Below are positions 41,118 through 49,417 of a stretch of 59,060 bases of DNA, in pieces (positions within the stretch are counted from its first letter, which is position 1; each line of letters starts with the position of its first letter). A program made the position numbers and the translations under genes. Origin of the DNA: Enterobacterales bacterium (GTDB lineage Bacteria > Pseudomonadota > Gammaproteobacteria > Enterobacterales > Enterobacteriaceae); the NCBI GenBank assembly GCA_015655145.1, contig JAATFO010000101.1, positions 1 through 59,060 on the forward strand, read 5' to 3'. Below the pieces are notes generated by a model. That model had not been told where the DNA came from, ran no database searches, and saw only the letters and a program-made list of their open reading frames with translations.

Positions 41118-41191
41118 GCGACCATCGTATAATGGTATTACCTCAGCTTCCCAAGCTGATGACGCGGGTTCGATTCCCGCTGGCCGCTCCA
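41118..41191 (+). tRNA. tRNA-Gly (anticodon CCC), with an acceptor-stem mismatch
   Basis: A 74-base tRNA with encoded CCA. The body (D arm ATCGTATAATGG, T arm GCGGGTTCGATTCCCGC) follows the glyT type, which normally reads TCC, but the anticodon loop is TTCCCAA, giving CCC. The acceptor stem GCGACCA/TGGCCGC has one A-C mismatch at the fourth pair; all other pairs are good. It may be a functional variant or an early-decay copy. Confidence 0.88.
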
Positions 41192-41487
41192 GCTTAGCTG
41201 TCGCGGATACCCACTCAGCGTTGTTGTTTTAGCCATCTTAATTCACCGCAAAAAAATAATGCCATTAACCTGCAGGAAGCCTCGCGTTATCGTTCAGGGG
41301 TCTGCCTGAAAAACGGCATTTATGGTTACGCCCAAGAAGGGCTTCCCCGAGATAAGATGGTGTGGCATAAGGCTTTGCGGTTGATGTCTTTTACCTGTCC
41401 CCATTCGCCTTTAATGTGGCAGTACTTTGATCCCAGTACCCGACGGCCAGCCGCCGCCGTGCCTGACTGCCCGCACAGCGGAGTACT
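41192..41487. other. Gap between tRNA-Gly and the biosynthetic cluster
   Basis: A plus-strand frame ending with the TAG at 41488-41490 contains a protein-like stretch (GLPRDKMVWHKALRLMSF, then HSPLMWQYFDPSTRRPAAA), which looks like the C-terminal end of some lost gene. I cannot name it. No tRNA 3'-end repeat marking an integration site was found here. Confidence 0.35.
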
Positions 41488-42405
41488 TTAGCTTTCGAGC
41501 AGCGCAGAAAGCGTTTGTTCCATGCCGGCAATATTTGCTGCTTTCGGCAAAATCACCTCGCGCTTAAAACTGCCGGTAGCCGCATAAATATTAAGCAGAT
41601 CACGTACCGATCTGGCTTCTGCTGCAATACGATTACTGAGTTTTTCTGCCTCAGAAAAAGCGGGATTTTGCTGCAAAAATTTTGCAAAACAGATTCTGGA
41701 TCCCAGGATCACGGAAAAAACGTGCGCCATGCTCTCCACGCTGGTTTTATTCTTTTCCATTGTGGCGATATCTTCGAGGATTGTGAAGTTATCACTGCGG
41801 TTAATCCGGCTGTTAGCAAAAAGCAAACCGACCGCCGGGTTGTTGCCTTCTCCATTTTCCGCAGGCAGCTTTTCAAATACCCGAAAGACTTTTTCTTTTG
41901 AGGCATTACAAATTTCGGAAAGATATTCACCGGTAAAGGTGAACTTCGCCAAATGACCAGAAGACACATCATCAATCGCCTGCCACGCCCCATTTTCCAC
42001 ATCATATGAAAGTAACGTAACAAAGTGGTTGATATGTTTTTTATAATAAAATTCTGGACGGTGTGGCACCAGAAAAACGTCACAAGAGACCAGAACAAAA
42101 GAATCTCGGTTAATCGCATCAACCAGTTGCGGAATAGCCTCTTCAAATGAGCGATATTTTATTTCAGAATACTTTATCCCGATCGTGACATAATCTCTGA
42201 CCATCAAACCGTCATAAATAAAATCGTAGCGTGGTATTTGCTTTAAAAATACCTGTTCTCTGATAATATCAGTGCTGATTTGAGCATTGTAAAATAAGTT
42301 TGCGGTTTTACAGCCGAACGATTCTAAAGCCACGATACCTTGCCGCTGAGAGCAATTCAGGAAATTCCTGTTGTAAACGTCGCGTTCATATTCAAACTCA
42401 ATCAT
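41488..42405 (-). CDS. BtrH-like cysteine acyltransferase/peptidase-fold protein
   Basis: A 305-residue protein. A candidate catalytic triad of the C39-like fold is in place: Cys18 (NFLNCSQRQGIVALESFG), His127 (KKHINHFVTLLSYD) and Asp145 (AIDD). This resembles the BtrH N-terminal family, whose founder moves an amino-acyl group from a carrier protein to the amine of butirosin. The cluster has a carrier protein, so this enzyme may release the product by passing it to an amine. I chose the ATG at 42405, which has AGGAG at 42411-42415; the frame is open to 42579 but that part has no ribosome site and poor composition. Last gene of the cluster and clearly AT-richer than the middle genes. The family call is from motif order and fold pattern, not from close identity. 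Confidence 0.65.
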   Translation of the reverse strand: MIEFEYERDVYNRNFLNCSQRQGIVALESFGCKTANLFYNAQISTDIIREQVFLKQIPRYDFIYDGLMVRDYVTIGIKYSEIKYRSFEEAIPQLVDAINRDSFVLVSCDVFLVPHRPEFYYKKHINHFVTLLSYDVENGAWQAIDDVSSGHLAKFTFTGEYLSEICNASKEKVFRVFEKLPAENGEGNNPAVGLLFANSRINRSDNFTILEDIATMEKNKTSVESMAHVFSVILGSRICFAKFLQQNPAFSEAEKLSNRIAAEARSVRDLLNIYAATGSFKREVILPKAANIAGMEQTLSALLES

Positions 42406-42410
42406 TTCAA

Positions 42411-42415
42411 CTCCT
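42411..42415 (-). promoter_or_regulatory. Ribosome binding site fixing the start of the BtrH-like gene
   Basis: AGGAG on the minus strand, five bases before the ATG at 42405. It rules out the longer in-frame start at 42579. Confidence 0.7.
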
Positions 42416-42553
42416 GCATTATTAACTTTCTTTTTTAACAATAAGAACAACGCGTTATCATTACCGGACAGCCGTATTCTTATCAGAATGAGAGCGGCAT
42501 TGTGTATTTTCGCCCGCGTACCCGAGGTAAGCGGGCGGGTGTGGTTACTGTTG

Positions 42554-43510
42554 TTATCGTTTACCAGAAGAGTATTCATTACCGTCTGGAGGCATAAAAT
42601 CCGGCTTTCTTTTTCTCATCCAGAAGTTAGCCAGTAAGATAGACAAACAGGTGGTAATGATGAACAGCGGCACCCAGAAAGAAGGCCAACCTTTGGTGAA
42701 CATTTCAATGGTTAATGCAATCGCCGGAATAAATGGCGTAATAATGGAAACCCTTGGCGCACCCAGTTTCTGAACGGAATATTGTAAAGCAAATACCGGT
42801 ATAACCACGGAGATAAATGCCAGGAACAGCAATTTAACCAGCATAAACGAATCCATCGTGGTGATACTAACCAGATCTCTGGCACTAATGACAGCCGTGA
42901 CAACTAACAACAGGAAAAAACGGTTACACAGAATTTCCAGCGTGCTGGCACCATAGTTATACAGTTTCGCAGAGCGGAAAACATAGATCCCCCCAGTCAG
43001 CCCCCCCGTGACAGCAAGGAAAATCCCGAGTTTTAACTCATCCGCAGTGAAATTAAACACGCCGGCTGCATAATATAACCGGAAAATAACCAGCGCAGTG
43101 AGGTTAATGGCTATCAGGAAGATCCCCAACGCACGCTTGCTGAACACGTTGACTTTACCGGCGATCAGTTCACACAACAGCACCCCGATTGGCAGCGATC
43201 CCTGAAATACCGCACACTCGATAGAGGGTTCAATTTTGTACAGCGAGAGGAAAGCAAATAACCAGCTGGTCAGTGTCAATACATTTAAGATCAGCATTTC
43301 ACCAAAAAAGACGCGGGTTAATTTAAATACATGACCTCCCGATCTTTTCTGGAAAAAGACAAACACGCAAAATGCCACGAATAACGAAAAGAAGGTAACA
43401 ACAAAACCGCTAATGCCGGTAAACGAGAAAGAAATCCATACCGCAGAGAGTGCGGTACAGATACAGTACATAAAAATAGAAAAAGGCGCGAGTAACTTTC
43501 CAGAATTCAT
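42554..43510 (-). CDS. DMT/EamA-type membrane transporter, likely product exporter
   Basis: A 318-residue protein with ten predicted helices in two five-helix halves, the EamA/DMT layout. It has the typical mid-protein repeat (LKLGIFLAVTGGLTGGIYVF). DMT proteins often export amino-acid-like metabolites, so a self-protection or export role in the cluster is likely. A 197-base gap before it and a 148-base gap after it (to the next start) are the largest in the cluster; an extra promoter could lie in the first. Both this and the last gene are AT-richer than the rest. Confidence 0.85.
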   Translation of the reverse strand: MNSGKLLAPFSIFMYCICTALSAVWISFSFTGISGFVVTFFSLFVAFCVFVFFQKRSGGHVFKLTRVFFGEMLILNVLTLTSWLFAFLSLYKIEPSIECAVFQGSLPIGVLLCELIAGKVNVFSKRALGIFLIAINLTALVIFRLYYAAGVFNFTADELKLGIFLAVTGGLTGGIYVFRSAKLYNYGASTLEILCNRFFLLLVVTAVISARDLVSITTMDSFMLVKLLFLAFISVVIPVFALQYSVQKLGAPRVSIITPFIPAIALTIEMFTKGWPSFWVPLFIITTCLSILLANFWMRKRKPDFMPPDGNEYSSGKR

Positions 43511-43707
43511 ATCAACACTCTCATCAATAACATCATAAAATGCGAATACAGCGATGAGTCAACATTGCCCCTCAGCGCCTATAGTCAACCGTTTTATCCG
43601 ACGGAAGACGTGGAAACGGATAACATTCCCGCCGCTCATCAGTCACTCAACGCAATTCGCCTCTCACTTCATGCTTAATGTTCAGTTAACCCGTAAGCAA
43701 CGCAGCG

Positions 43708-44940
43708 TTATGCCTCCCGCATCTTGCGTTCAGACGCATTCTGCCGAATTTTGCTAATCAAGAATTTATTCTGAAAAGCCGCAGGTAAGATTAATCGCCC
43801 CGTCAAGTCACGGTACTGACGCTGTAATTCAGGATCGTTGAGGATGGTCCGAAAGGTCGATTTTTGTCCCTGATCGTCTTTCGCTATCCGCGCGTCAGCA
43901 ATAATGCCGCGCGCGTGGAAAGGGAAATACGCATTAAACTGACGCTGATAAGCCTGCAAAGCCCGTTGAGTATTGACTGCACCCTGCTGCAGCGTCGTTT
44001 CCACCGCCTGGGCCAGCATCGCCGCGGTTTGCAGCGCAAAACTGCATCCCACGCCACTCATCGGATCAAGTGATAGCGCCGCATCACCAATAAAAGCCAC
44101 ATCCTGGCAGATCGGCTGGCGCGTCAGGTTCGGGTAATCCCGATACCCCATCACCTGAGTTTCAAAGGTCACATTATTCATGGCAGGCATTGCGGGAACG
44201 CCGGCAAAGAACGCCACCAGACTGGCCTTCACATCCTGCTGATACCACTGCTGTGCGGTCTCTTTGCCGATATACGCTGACAACAACGTACGTCCATTAA
44301 TTAATGGATAGAGAAACGCCATACCGCTTTGATGATGAGCAAACAGCGAACGGTTATCCGCCGGTGCCTCAATACCACTGCAATAAGCGAAACAGGTGGC
44401 CCGCTGGTTTTCATGGCTCTGTAGCGGATTATCCAGTAACCGCGCCAGTAGTGACATTCTGCCGTCCGCCGCGATCAGGAAACGCCCTTCAACGCTCAAC
44501 GTTTCCTCTTTCCTTTCTACCGTCAACTGCCATCCCTGCGGCGAACGCTGAACGTCCATGACCCGTTCCGCATAGCCGATTTCAACACCACATTCCTGTG
44601 CCTGCTGGCGCAGTGCGGGATCCAGTACCGACCGCTCAAGATTGAGCGCGTACTGCTCGCTGTCGGCACCATAAAATCCGTCGGGATCGATAATACCGGC
44701 TGGGGTGATAAAGGTTGCCCGGGTACGCACGCTGTAGTCACGCGCTGCCAAATACGCCATACCCAACTGGCTTAACACCGGCACGGCGGAGGGCTGAATA
44801 AAGTGAGTACACAGTTTTTTATAGGATGACGCTGACGGAAGCTTTTCAATCACTCTGACGCTCAGCCCCAGTTTGCGTAACAGGATGCTGGAAGCAGCAC
44901 CGCTGGCGCTGGCGCCGACAATAACCACATCATAGATCAT
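43708..44940 (-). CDS. FAD-dependent monooxygenase/reductase (PHBH/geranylgeranyl-reductase-like)
   Basis: A 410-residue single-component flavoprotein. N-terminal FAD loop VIVGASASGAASSILLRKLG (variant GxSxxG), and the second FAD motif FIGDAALSLDPMSGVGCSFA, as in PHBH-fold hydroxylases and tryptophan-halogenase relatives. No halogenase WxWxIP motif is seen. In the pathway it could hydroxylate or desaturate the carrier-bound or free hydrazine intermediate, for example to a hydrazone or azo group. It overlaps the aminotransferase gene by four bases. Confidence 0.85.
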   Translation of the reverse strand: MIYDVVIVGASASGAASSILLRKLGLSVRVIEKLPSASSYKKLCTHFIQPSAVPVLSQLGMAYLAARDYSVRTRATFITPAGIIDPDGFYGADSEQYALNLERSVLDPALRQQAQECGVEIGYAERVMDVQRSPQGWQLTVERKEETLSVEGRFLIAADGRMSLLARLLDNPLQSHENQRATCFAYCSGIEAPADNRSLFAHHQSGMAFLYPLINGRTLLSAYIGKETAQQWYQQDVKASLVAFFAGVPAMPAMNNVTFETQVMGYRDYPNLTRQPICQDVAFIGDAALSLDPMSGVGCSFALQTAAMLAQAVETTLQQGAVNTQRALQAYQRQFNAYFPFHARGIIADARIAKDDQGQKSTFRTILNDPELQRQYRDLTGRLILPAAFQNKFLISKIRQNASERKMREA

Positions 44941-46298
44941 TGTGTGGCTCCTGCATGGCGCAGGATGTCGTCGTGCGCGATTAACGGTAAAGGTGTTGCC
45001 TCAGCGTCGGTTAAGCACGCTTCCATTGCCCGCGTCAGGATCACCAATCCTGCCAACAGCGTTTCCTCAGAAATAGTCAGGGCTGGCATAATCTTAATCA
45101 CCTGATCGCGCTCACCGGAACGTTCGACAATAAGCTGCTGCCCGAAGCAATACCCGGTGATCTTCTTCGCCAGCTCAGGAGAATAGAGTTCAATACCATA
45201 AAACAGGCCGCGCCCACGGGTCTGTTTGATAAAGCGGGGAAAACGCGCTGTTATCCCCTCCAGCCACTGTTGAACCACCTTTTCCTGACGAAAAATATGC
45301 TCACTGAGCTGATCATCTCGCCAATAATTTTCCAGTGCCACTTTAGCGGTAACAAAGGCCGTGGTATTGCCACGGAAGGTGCCGTTATCTTCACCGGGTT
45401 TCCACTGATCCCAGCGAGGTTTAAACAACAACAGTGAGAAAGGCAGTCCGTAACCGCTCAGGGATTTAGACAGGCACACCATATCAGGCTGAATACCGGC
45501 AAACTCAAAGCTGAAGAAATGACCAGTACGCCCGCATCCGGCCTGAATATCATCAATAATCAGCAAGATATCATGATGTTGCAATAGTGTATGTAAACGT
45601 TGTAACCAGGTTTTTGAGGCCACATTAATGCCACCTTCGCCCTGCACTGTTTCCAGAATTATCGCGGCAGGAATATCCATTCCCGAGCTGTTATCCGTTA
45701 ACAGCTTTTCGAAATAGGCGATAGTGTCCAGCCCTTCCAGGTAGCCGTCATACGGTAGCCGGAATACATGGGAATCAATGGCACTCTGCCGGTTATCACG
45801 ATTACCGGTCAGCCCCAGTGCGGTATTGGACATTCCGTGAAAGCCATTGGTAAATGCCACCACATTGGTCCGGTTTTTCACCTTGCGCGCCAGCTTAATG
45901 GCGGATTCCACCACGCTGGTGCCGGTCGGCGAAGTAAACTGCATTTTGTAATCAAGTCCGCGTGGTTGCAGAATGATAGCGTTAAATGCCGTAATAAATT
46001 CCGCTTTGGCAACCGAATGCATATCCAACGCCGCCTGAATACCGTCAGCCGACAGATAAGCGATCAACGCCTCTTTCAAGGCAGCCGGATTATGACCGTA
46101 ATTCACCGATCCCGCGCAACTGAGAAAGTCCAGCCATGCGTTGTCATGCTGATCGTAGAGATAGCTCCCTGAAGCCCGCTGAAAGATCGCCGGGAAATTG
46201 CGACAATAGCTTCTGGCTGAGGACTCATGATCGGAAAAAACGTTAAGTGCATTGTTATTTTCAGGCGTAGTCATAGCAATTTCTCTGTAAATATTCAT
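44937..46298 (-). CDS. Class III aminotransferase, diaminobutyrate-2-oxoglutarate type
   Basis: A 453-residue PLP enzyme of the EctB/DABA-aminotransferase branch. PLP lysine Lys278 (CLSKSLSGYGLP), PLP-contact motif IIDDIQAGCGRTGHFF, and SPTGTSVVESAIKLARKV near residues 123-140. The family makes L-2,4-diaminobutyrate from aspartate semialdehyde. Here it may supply a diamine for the N-hydroxylase or transaminate another omega-aldehyde, such as the semialdehyde left after oxidative cleavage of a hydrazine-linked lysine. Start at 46298 is supported by the ATGA overlap with the hydroxylase stop; an ATG at 46274 is possible. Confidence 0.88.
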   Translation of the reverse strand: MNIYREIAMTTPENNNALNVFSDHESSARSYCRNFPAIFQRASGSYLYDQHDNAWLDFLSCAGSVNYGHNPAALKEALIAYLSADGIQAALDMHSVAKAEFITAFNAIILQPRGLDYKMQFTSPTGTSVVESAIKLARKVKNRTNVVAFTNGFHGMSNTALGLTGNRDNRQSAIDSHVFRLPYDGYLEGLDTIAYFEKLLTDNSSGMDIPAAIILETVQGEGGINVASKTWLQRLHTLLQHHDILLIIDDIQAGCGRTGHFFSFEFAGIQPDMVCLSKSLSGYGLPFSLLLFKPRWDQWKPGEDNGTFRGNTTAFVTAKVALENYWRDDQLSEHIFRQEKVVQQWLEGITARFPRFIKQTRGRGLFYGIELYSPELAKKITGYCFGQQLIVERSGERDQVIKIMPALTISEETLLAGLVILTRAMEACLTDAEATPLPLIAHDDILRHAGATQ

Positions 46299-47632
46299 GA
46301 CAGGACCGTTTTTTTGGTCAGTTGCCGATCCAGTGACTGTAAAATTTCCTGTGAACGTAGCGACAGCAGGCTGAAAGAGCCGGCATCACCATAACCATGT
46401 GACGATTCACACAGCCCGTTCAGGAATAGCGGAGGCAGTTGCTCCTGCGCACTGGCAGACTTAAGGCTGTAATCCCGCTCTAATTTGACGAATCCACCGT
46501 CGTTATTTTTCGCCAGCAGAGGATAGAGATCGGTCATTAACGGCGGACAAAGTTCGTCGTTTTCTCCGTTACCGAAATTACGGAACCCGGTTGCCAGCAC
46601 GATGCCATCAATATTATCGAGTGTAAGTTGTTCACCCGTATTCACTTCCCGAATCTGCAGCTGGCAGTCGTGTTCATCCTCACTGTAATTCAGAATTTCC
46701 TGGCAGGACCAGATTTTCACCGGCGTTTTACCCTGCAATTTGTCTTCATACATGCTCATGTAGAGCTGATGAATGACATCTTTATCGGCGGCAGAGTAGT
46801 TAGTGAAATGCAGTTGCTGGTTAAGCCGTTTTTTCCCACTTGCAGAAGCATTAAAATAGTAGTCTACGAACTCAGGGAAATAGACATGATCGCTGAACGG
46901 GCTGGTATCTTTCAGGCGAAAACCATAAGCGCGCTGAATATTAATAATGTCCGCATTCGGATAGTTTTGACGTAAATGAAGAATGATTTCTACCGCACTC
47001 TGACTTCCCCCTACCACAACAATTCGGTTCAGCGGTTTTTGTTCGTTTAACTGGTGAAGCGTCTTTAAATAACGGGTTAGATGGAAAACACGATGAGGAT
47101 GCGCCTTCTCAAAAACCGTTGGGATCATGGGCGTGCGACCCGGTGCCACCACCACTGAACGGGAGAAGTACACCTCATTTTTATCGGTCTCAATCCGATA
47201 ATATTTTTCGTTGTGATGATTAACCAGCGTCAGTTTTTTGACACTACGACCATAGCTAATCTGATGAGAAAAGAAACTTGCCACCCATTGAACATATTCG
47301 GCAAACTCGCGACGTAAAGGGAATTCCAGACCCAGGTTAAGATGCTCAAACAGTCTGTTATTTTCAAATAAGAAATTGGTAAAAGTATAGCGGCTGCGCG
47401 GATTACGCGGCGTCACTAAATCACGACAGGGGTTATTCTGAATATCGCTTCCCGACAACAGCATTTGCGGTTGCCATTCGGTTTTAGTGTTGCGTTCCAG
47501 AAACAGACAGCGGCCGCTAAATTGTGCTTCTTCCATCGCAATGGCCAGCGCAATATTGGCAGGACCAAAGCCGATGCCAATCACATCATACAGGTCACCA
47601 TTAACTGCTTCATTATCAATGGATACAGACAT
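46295..47632 (-). CDS. L-lysine/L-ornithine N-monooxygenase family enzyme
   Basis: A 445-residue flavoprotein of the IucD/SidA/PvdA group. FAD motif IGIGFGPANIALA (residues 18-30), NADPH motif VVVGGSQSAVEI (about 200-211) and the C-terminal LATGFRN. These enzymes hydroxylate the side-chain amine of lysine, ornithine or a shorter diamine. In siderophore systems this feeds hydroxamates, but no IucA/C synthetase or hydroxamate NRPS is present here; next to MetRS-like, cupin and DadA-like partners it fits the N-hydroxylase of hydrazine-forming pathways. Substrate length (Lys, Orn or diaminobutyrate) cannot be told by eye. Confidence 0.9.
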   Translation of the reverse strand: MSVSIDNEAVNGDLYDVIGIGFGPANIALAIAMEEAQFSGRCLFLERNTKTEWQPQMLLSGSDIQNNPCRDLVTPRNPRSRYTFTNFLFENNRLFEHLNLGLEFPLRREFAEYVQWVASFFSHQISYGRSVKKLTLVNHHNEKYYRIETDKNEVYFSRSVVVAPGRTPMIPTVFEKAHPHRVFHLTRYLKTLHQLNEQKPLNRIVVVGGSQSAVEIILHLRQNYPNADIINIQRAYGFRLKDTSPFSDHVYFPEFVDYYFNASASGKKRLNQQLHFTNYSAADKDVIHQLYMSMYEDKLQGKTPVKIWSCQEILNYSEDEHDCQLQIREVNTGEQLTLDNIDGIVLATGFRNFGNGENDELCPPLMTDLYPLLAKNNDGGFVKLERDYSLKSASAQEQLPPLFLNGLCESSHGYGDAGSFSLLSLRSQEILQSLDRQLTKKTVLS

Positions 47633-47657
47633 TTTTTGCCCCCCTTAAAGTCAAAAA

Positions 47658-48026
47658 TTATTGCGTGATTTCTTCGGTATTACCGACATAATCCCAGCGC
47701 GATATCAGGTCACCATTAAACGTTAAAATTTCGAAAATTTTACTTCGGTATGCTTTGCTATTTTCACGGTTGATATAGCGGGCAATAACTTCAATGCATA
47801 CGGTATCCCCCTGAGTAAGGATGATTTTTTTATCTAACTGGTAATCAGATAACACTTGATAACGGGGTAAAAGGAATGACAGTAACGCCTCTTTTCCGTG
47901 AATGACGTCCAGCTGATTATATTTCACCACCACGTCATCGGTAAAACAGGAGGCAATTAACTTCATATCAAGCGTACGGAATTTATCGCGCACCACAGAT
48001 ACACGCACGGAATAGTCTACATGCAT
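47658..48026 (-). CDS. NTF2/SnoaL-like small protein
   Basis: A 122-residue protein with the cone-fold pattern of SnoaL-like proteins: an N-terminal helix with FRTLDMKLIASCFTDDVV, then HGKEALLSFLLPRYQ, and beta strands ending FEILTFNGDLISRWDYVG. Such proteins act as isomerases, cyclases, dehydratases or binding proteins in biosynthetic clusters. The ATG at 48026 is preferred to an upstream TTG (48050). It lies 25 bases before the N-hydroxylase gene, and 94 bases after the rhodanese gene, a minor break in the operon. Confidence 0.7.
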   Translation of the reverse strand: MHVDYSVRVSVVRDKFRTLDMKLIASCFTDDVVVKYNQLDVIHGKEALLSFLLPRYQVLSDYQLDKKIILTQGDTVCIEVIARYINRENSKAYRSKIFEILTFNGDLISRWDYVGNTEEITQ

Positions 48027-48120
48027 AGTTTTATCTGACCATATCAGCAAATAATTAAAACTTAACAGGCATCCGTACTATTATTTAAATAATACGGATG
48101 GTAATTCTGTATTCTGATCC

Positions 48121-48519
48121 TCAGCAACCGCAGGAAACCGGCGTACCTTCTTTCCCCTCGATACCCTCAGTGGAATAATTATCGCGTTTCCACCAGTCAA
48201 GCCCACCCAGCAATTCTTTTACCTGAAAACCCAGCGTCATCAGTTTCAGCGCAGTTTTTGTCGAGGCATTGCAACCAATGCCGTCACAGTAGCAAATATA
48301 TATTTTTGTTTTATCTAACTTTTCCGTGTTATTAAAACAGATTTCTTTATGAGGCTGGTTAATCGCCCCCGGAATATGTTCTCTCTGGTACGCCTCTTTA
48401 CTGCGTCCATCAACCACAACGACATTTTCGTTATTCTTTAATGCCAGATACAGATCCCATGAGTCTGTTTCGTAAGCCAATTTTTTTTGATAATAAGATA
48501 ACTGTTCAATCGCTGACAT
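48121..48519 (-). CDS. Rhodanese-domain protein with Cys-Gly-Cys tail
   Basis: A 132-residue single-domain rhodanese. Features in order: VVVVDGRSKEAYQREHIPGA (CH2A-like motif), the active-site loop YICYCDGIGCNAS, then LGGLDWWKRD, ending in PVSCGC. Rhodaneses carry persulfide sulfur on the loop cysteine; the extra C-terminal CGC could take over the sulfur or bind a metal. In a biosynthetic cluster this hints at sulfur in the product or at repair/recycling. The ATG at 48519 overlaps the hydrolase gene by 14 bases; longer open frame upstream is the antisense-free read-through of that gene. Confidence 0.85.
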   Translation of the reverse strand: MSAIEQLSYYQKKLAYETDSWDLYLALKNNENVVVVDGRSKEAYQREHIPGAINQPHKEICFNNTEKLDKTKIYICYCDGIGCNASTKTALKLMTLGFQVKELLGGLDWWKRDNYSTEGIEGKEGTPVSCGC

Positions 48520-49417
48520 AATAACTCCATTGTTTACAGGTAAGTTTGTGCTCAACATCCAACGCCGCAGCAATCTGTTCAACGGCCTCGCAGGAACTAC
48601 CGAGTTTGCCGGCATACAGACAAAAGTCATGGGGCAATGCCGGATGATGATAATGTTGTAATGATGCCCCCGCCTGGCGGGCGAGCGCGGCGAAAGTGAA
48701 GCCTTCATCCACCAGCACATCATATCCGGCGGTGTGCAGCACGACAGGTGGCAGCCGGCTGAAAGCATAATCTGACGCCAGCGGGTCAAACTGCTGACGA
48801 CGACACCAGGGAAGCCAGTGTTCGGCAAACCAGCGCAGTATGGCGGCATCCAGGAGATAACCTTCGCCATAACGCCGGAAAGAATCAAAATTGTGATGGC
48901 TCGCCAGCACCGGATACAGCAAGTGGATCCGGGAAAAAGCCTGACTGAACGCTGAACCAGCAAACCAGAGCGTTAACAGGCCGCCCACGCTGTCTCCCAT
49001 CAAACAGGGCGCGGCGTCAACATGGTTAAGCTCGGCGGATAGCTGATGTTCCAGGTGGCCGACGATCTCAGTCATTGGCGTTTCCGGCGCTTTTGGATAA
49101 TCAAATGCGCGGATCTCCCGCCCGCTGATATGCGCCAGCGTGCTTAAAAAAGCGCTGAATACCTCGGTAGAGTAATAAACGAGGCCGCCGCCATGCAGAT
49201 AAAAAATCGGCTCAGCATTCAGCAATTTTTCGGGGATAAAGCGGCGCACATAGCCGGTCACCACTGTTTTCCCGCTCAGCGGTGCCGATACATTTGCTAT
49301 CCAGCGCGCCGCACGCCGACGACCATAGTCGGATTCATGTTGCGGCCCCTTGCCAACAAACAGTCGCCGGGCAGCCAGCAGATTGGCAAAATCCCTTGCC
49401 AGCGGCACCGTATTCAT
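48506..49417 (-). CDS. Alpha/beta hydrolase (HSL/esterase-acetylhydrolase type)
   Basis: A 303-residue serine hydrolase: oxyanion motif YLHGGGLVYY (HGGG at 75-78), nucleophile Ser143 in GDSVGG, and the acid and base in AGYDVLVDEG and LPHDFCLY. The hormone-sensitive-lipase family cleaves esters and amides of small acids, and could remove the protecting acyl group set by the GNAT enzyme or release a carrier-bound product. It overlaps both neighbours (4 and 14 bases). Confidence 0.88.
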   Translation of the reverse strand: MNTVPLARDFANLLAARRLFVGKGPQHESDYGRRRAARWIANVSAPLSGKTVVTGYVRRFIPEKLLNAEPIFYLHGGGLVYYSTEVFSAFLSTLAHISGREIRAFDYPKAPETPMTEIVGHLEHQLSAELNHVDAAPCLMGDSVGGLLTLWFAGSAFSQAFSRIHLLYPVLASHHNFDSFRRYGEGYLLDAAILRWFAEHWLPWCRRQQFDPLASDYAFSRLPPVVLHTAGYDVLVDEGFTFAALARQAGASLQHYHHPALPHDFCLYAGKLGSSCEAVEQIAAALDVEHKLTCKQWSYYVSD

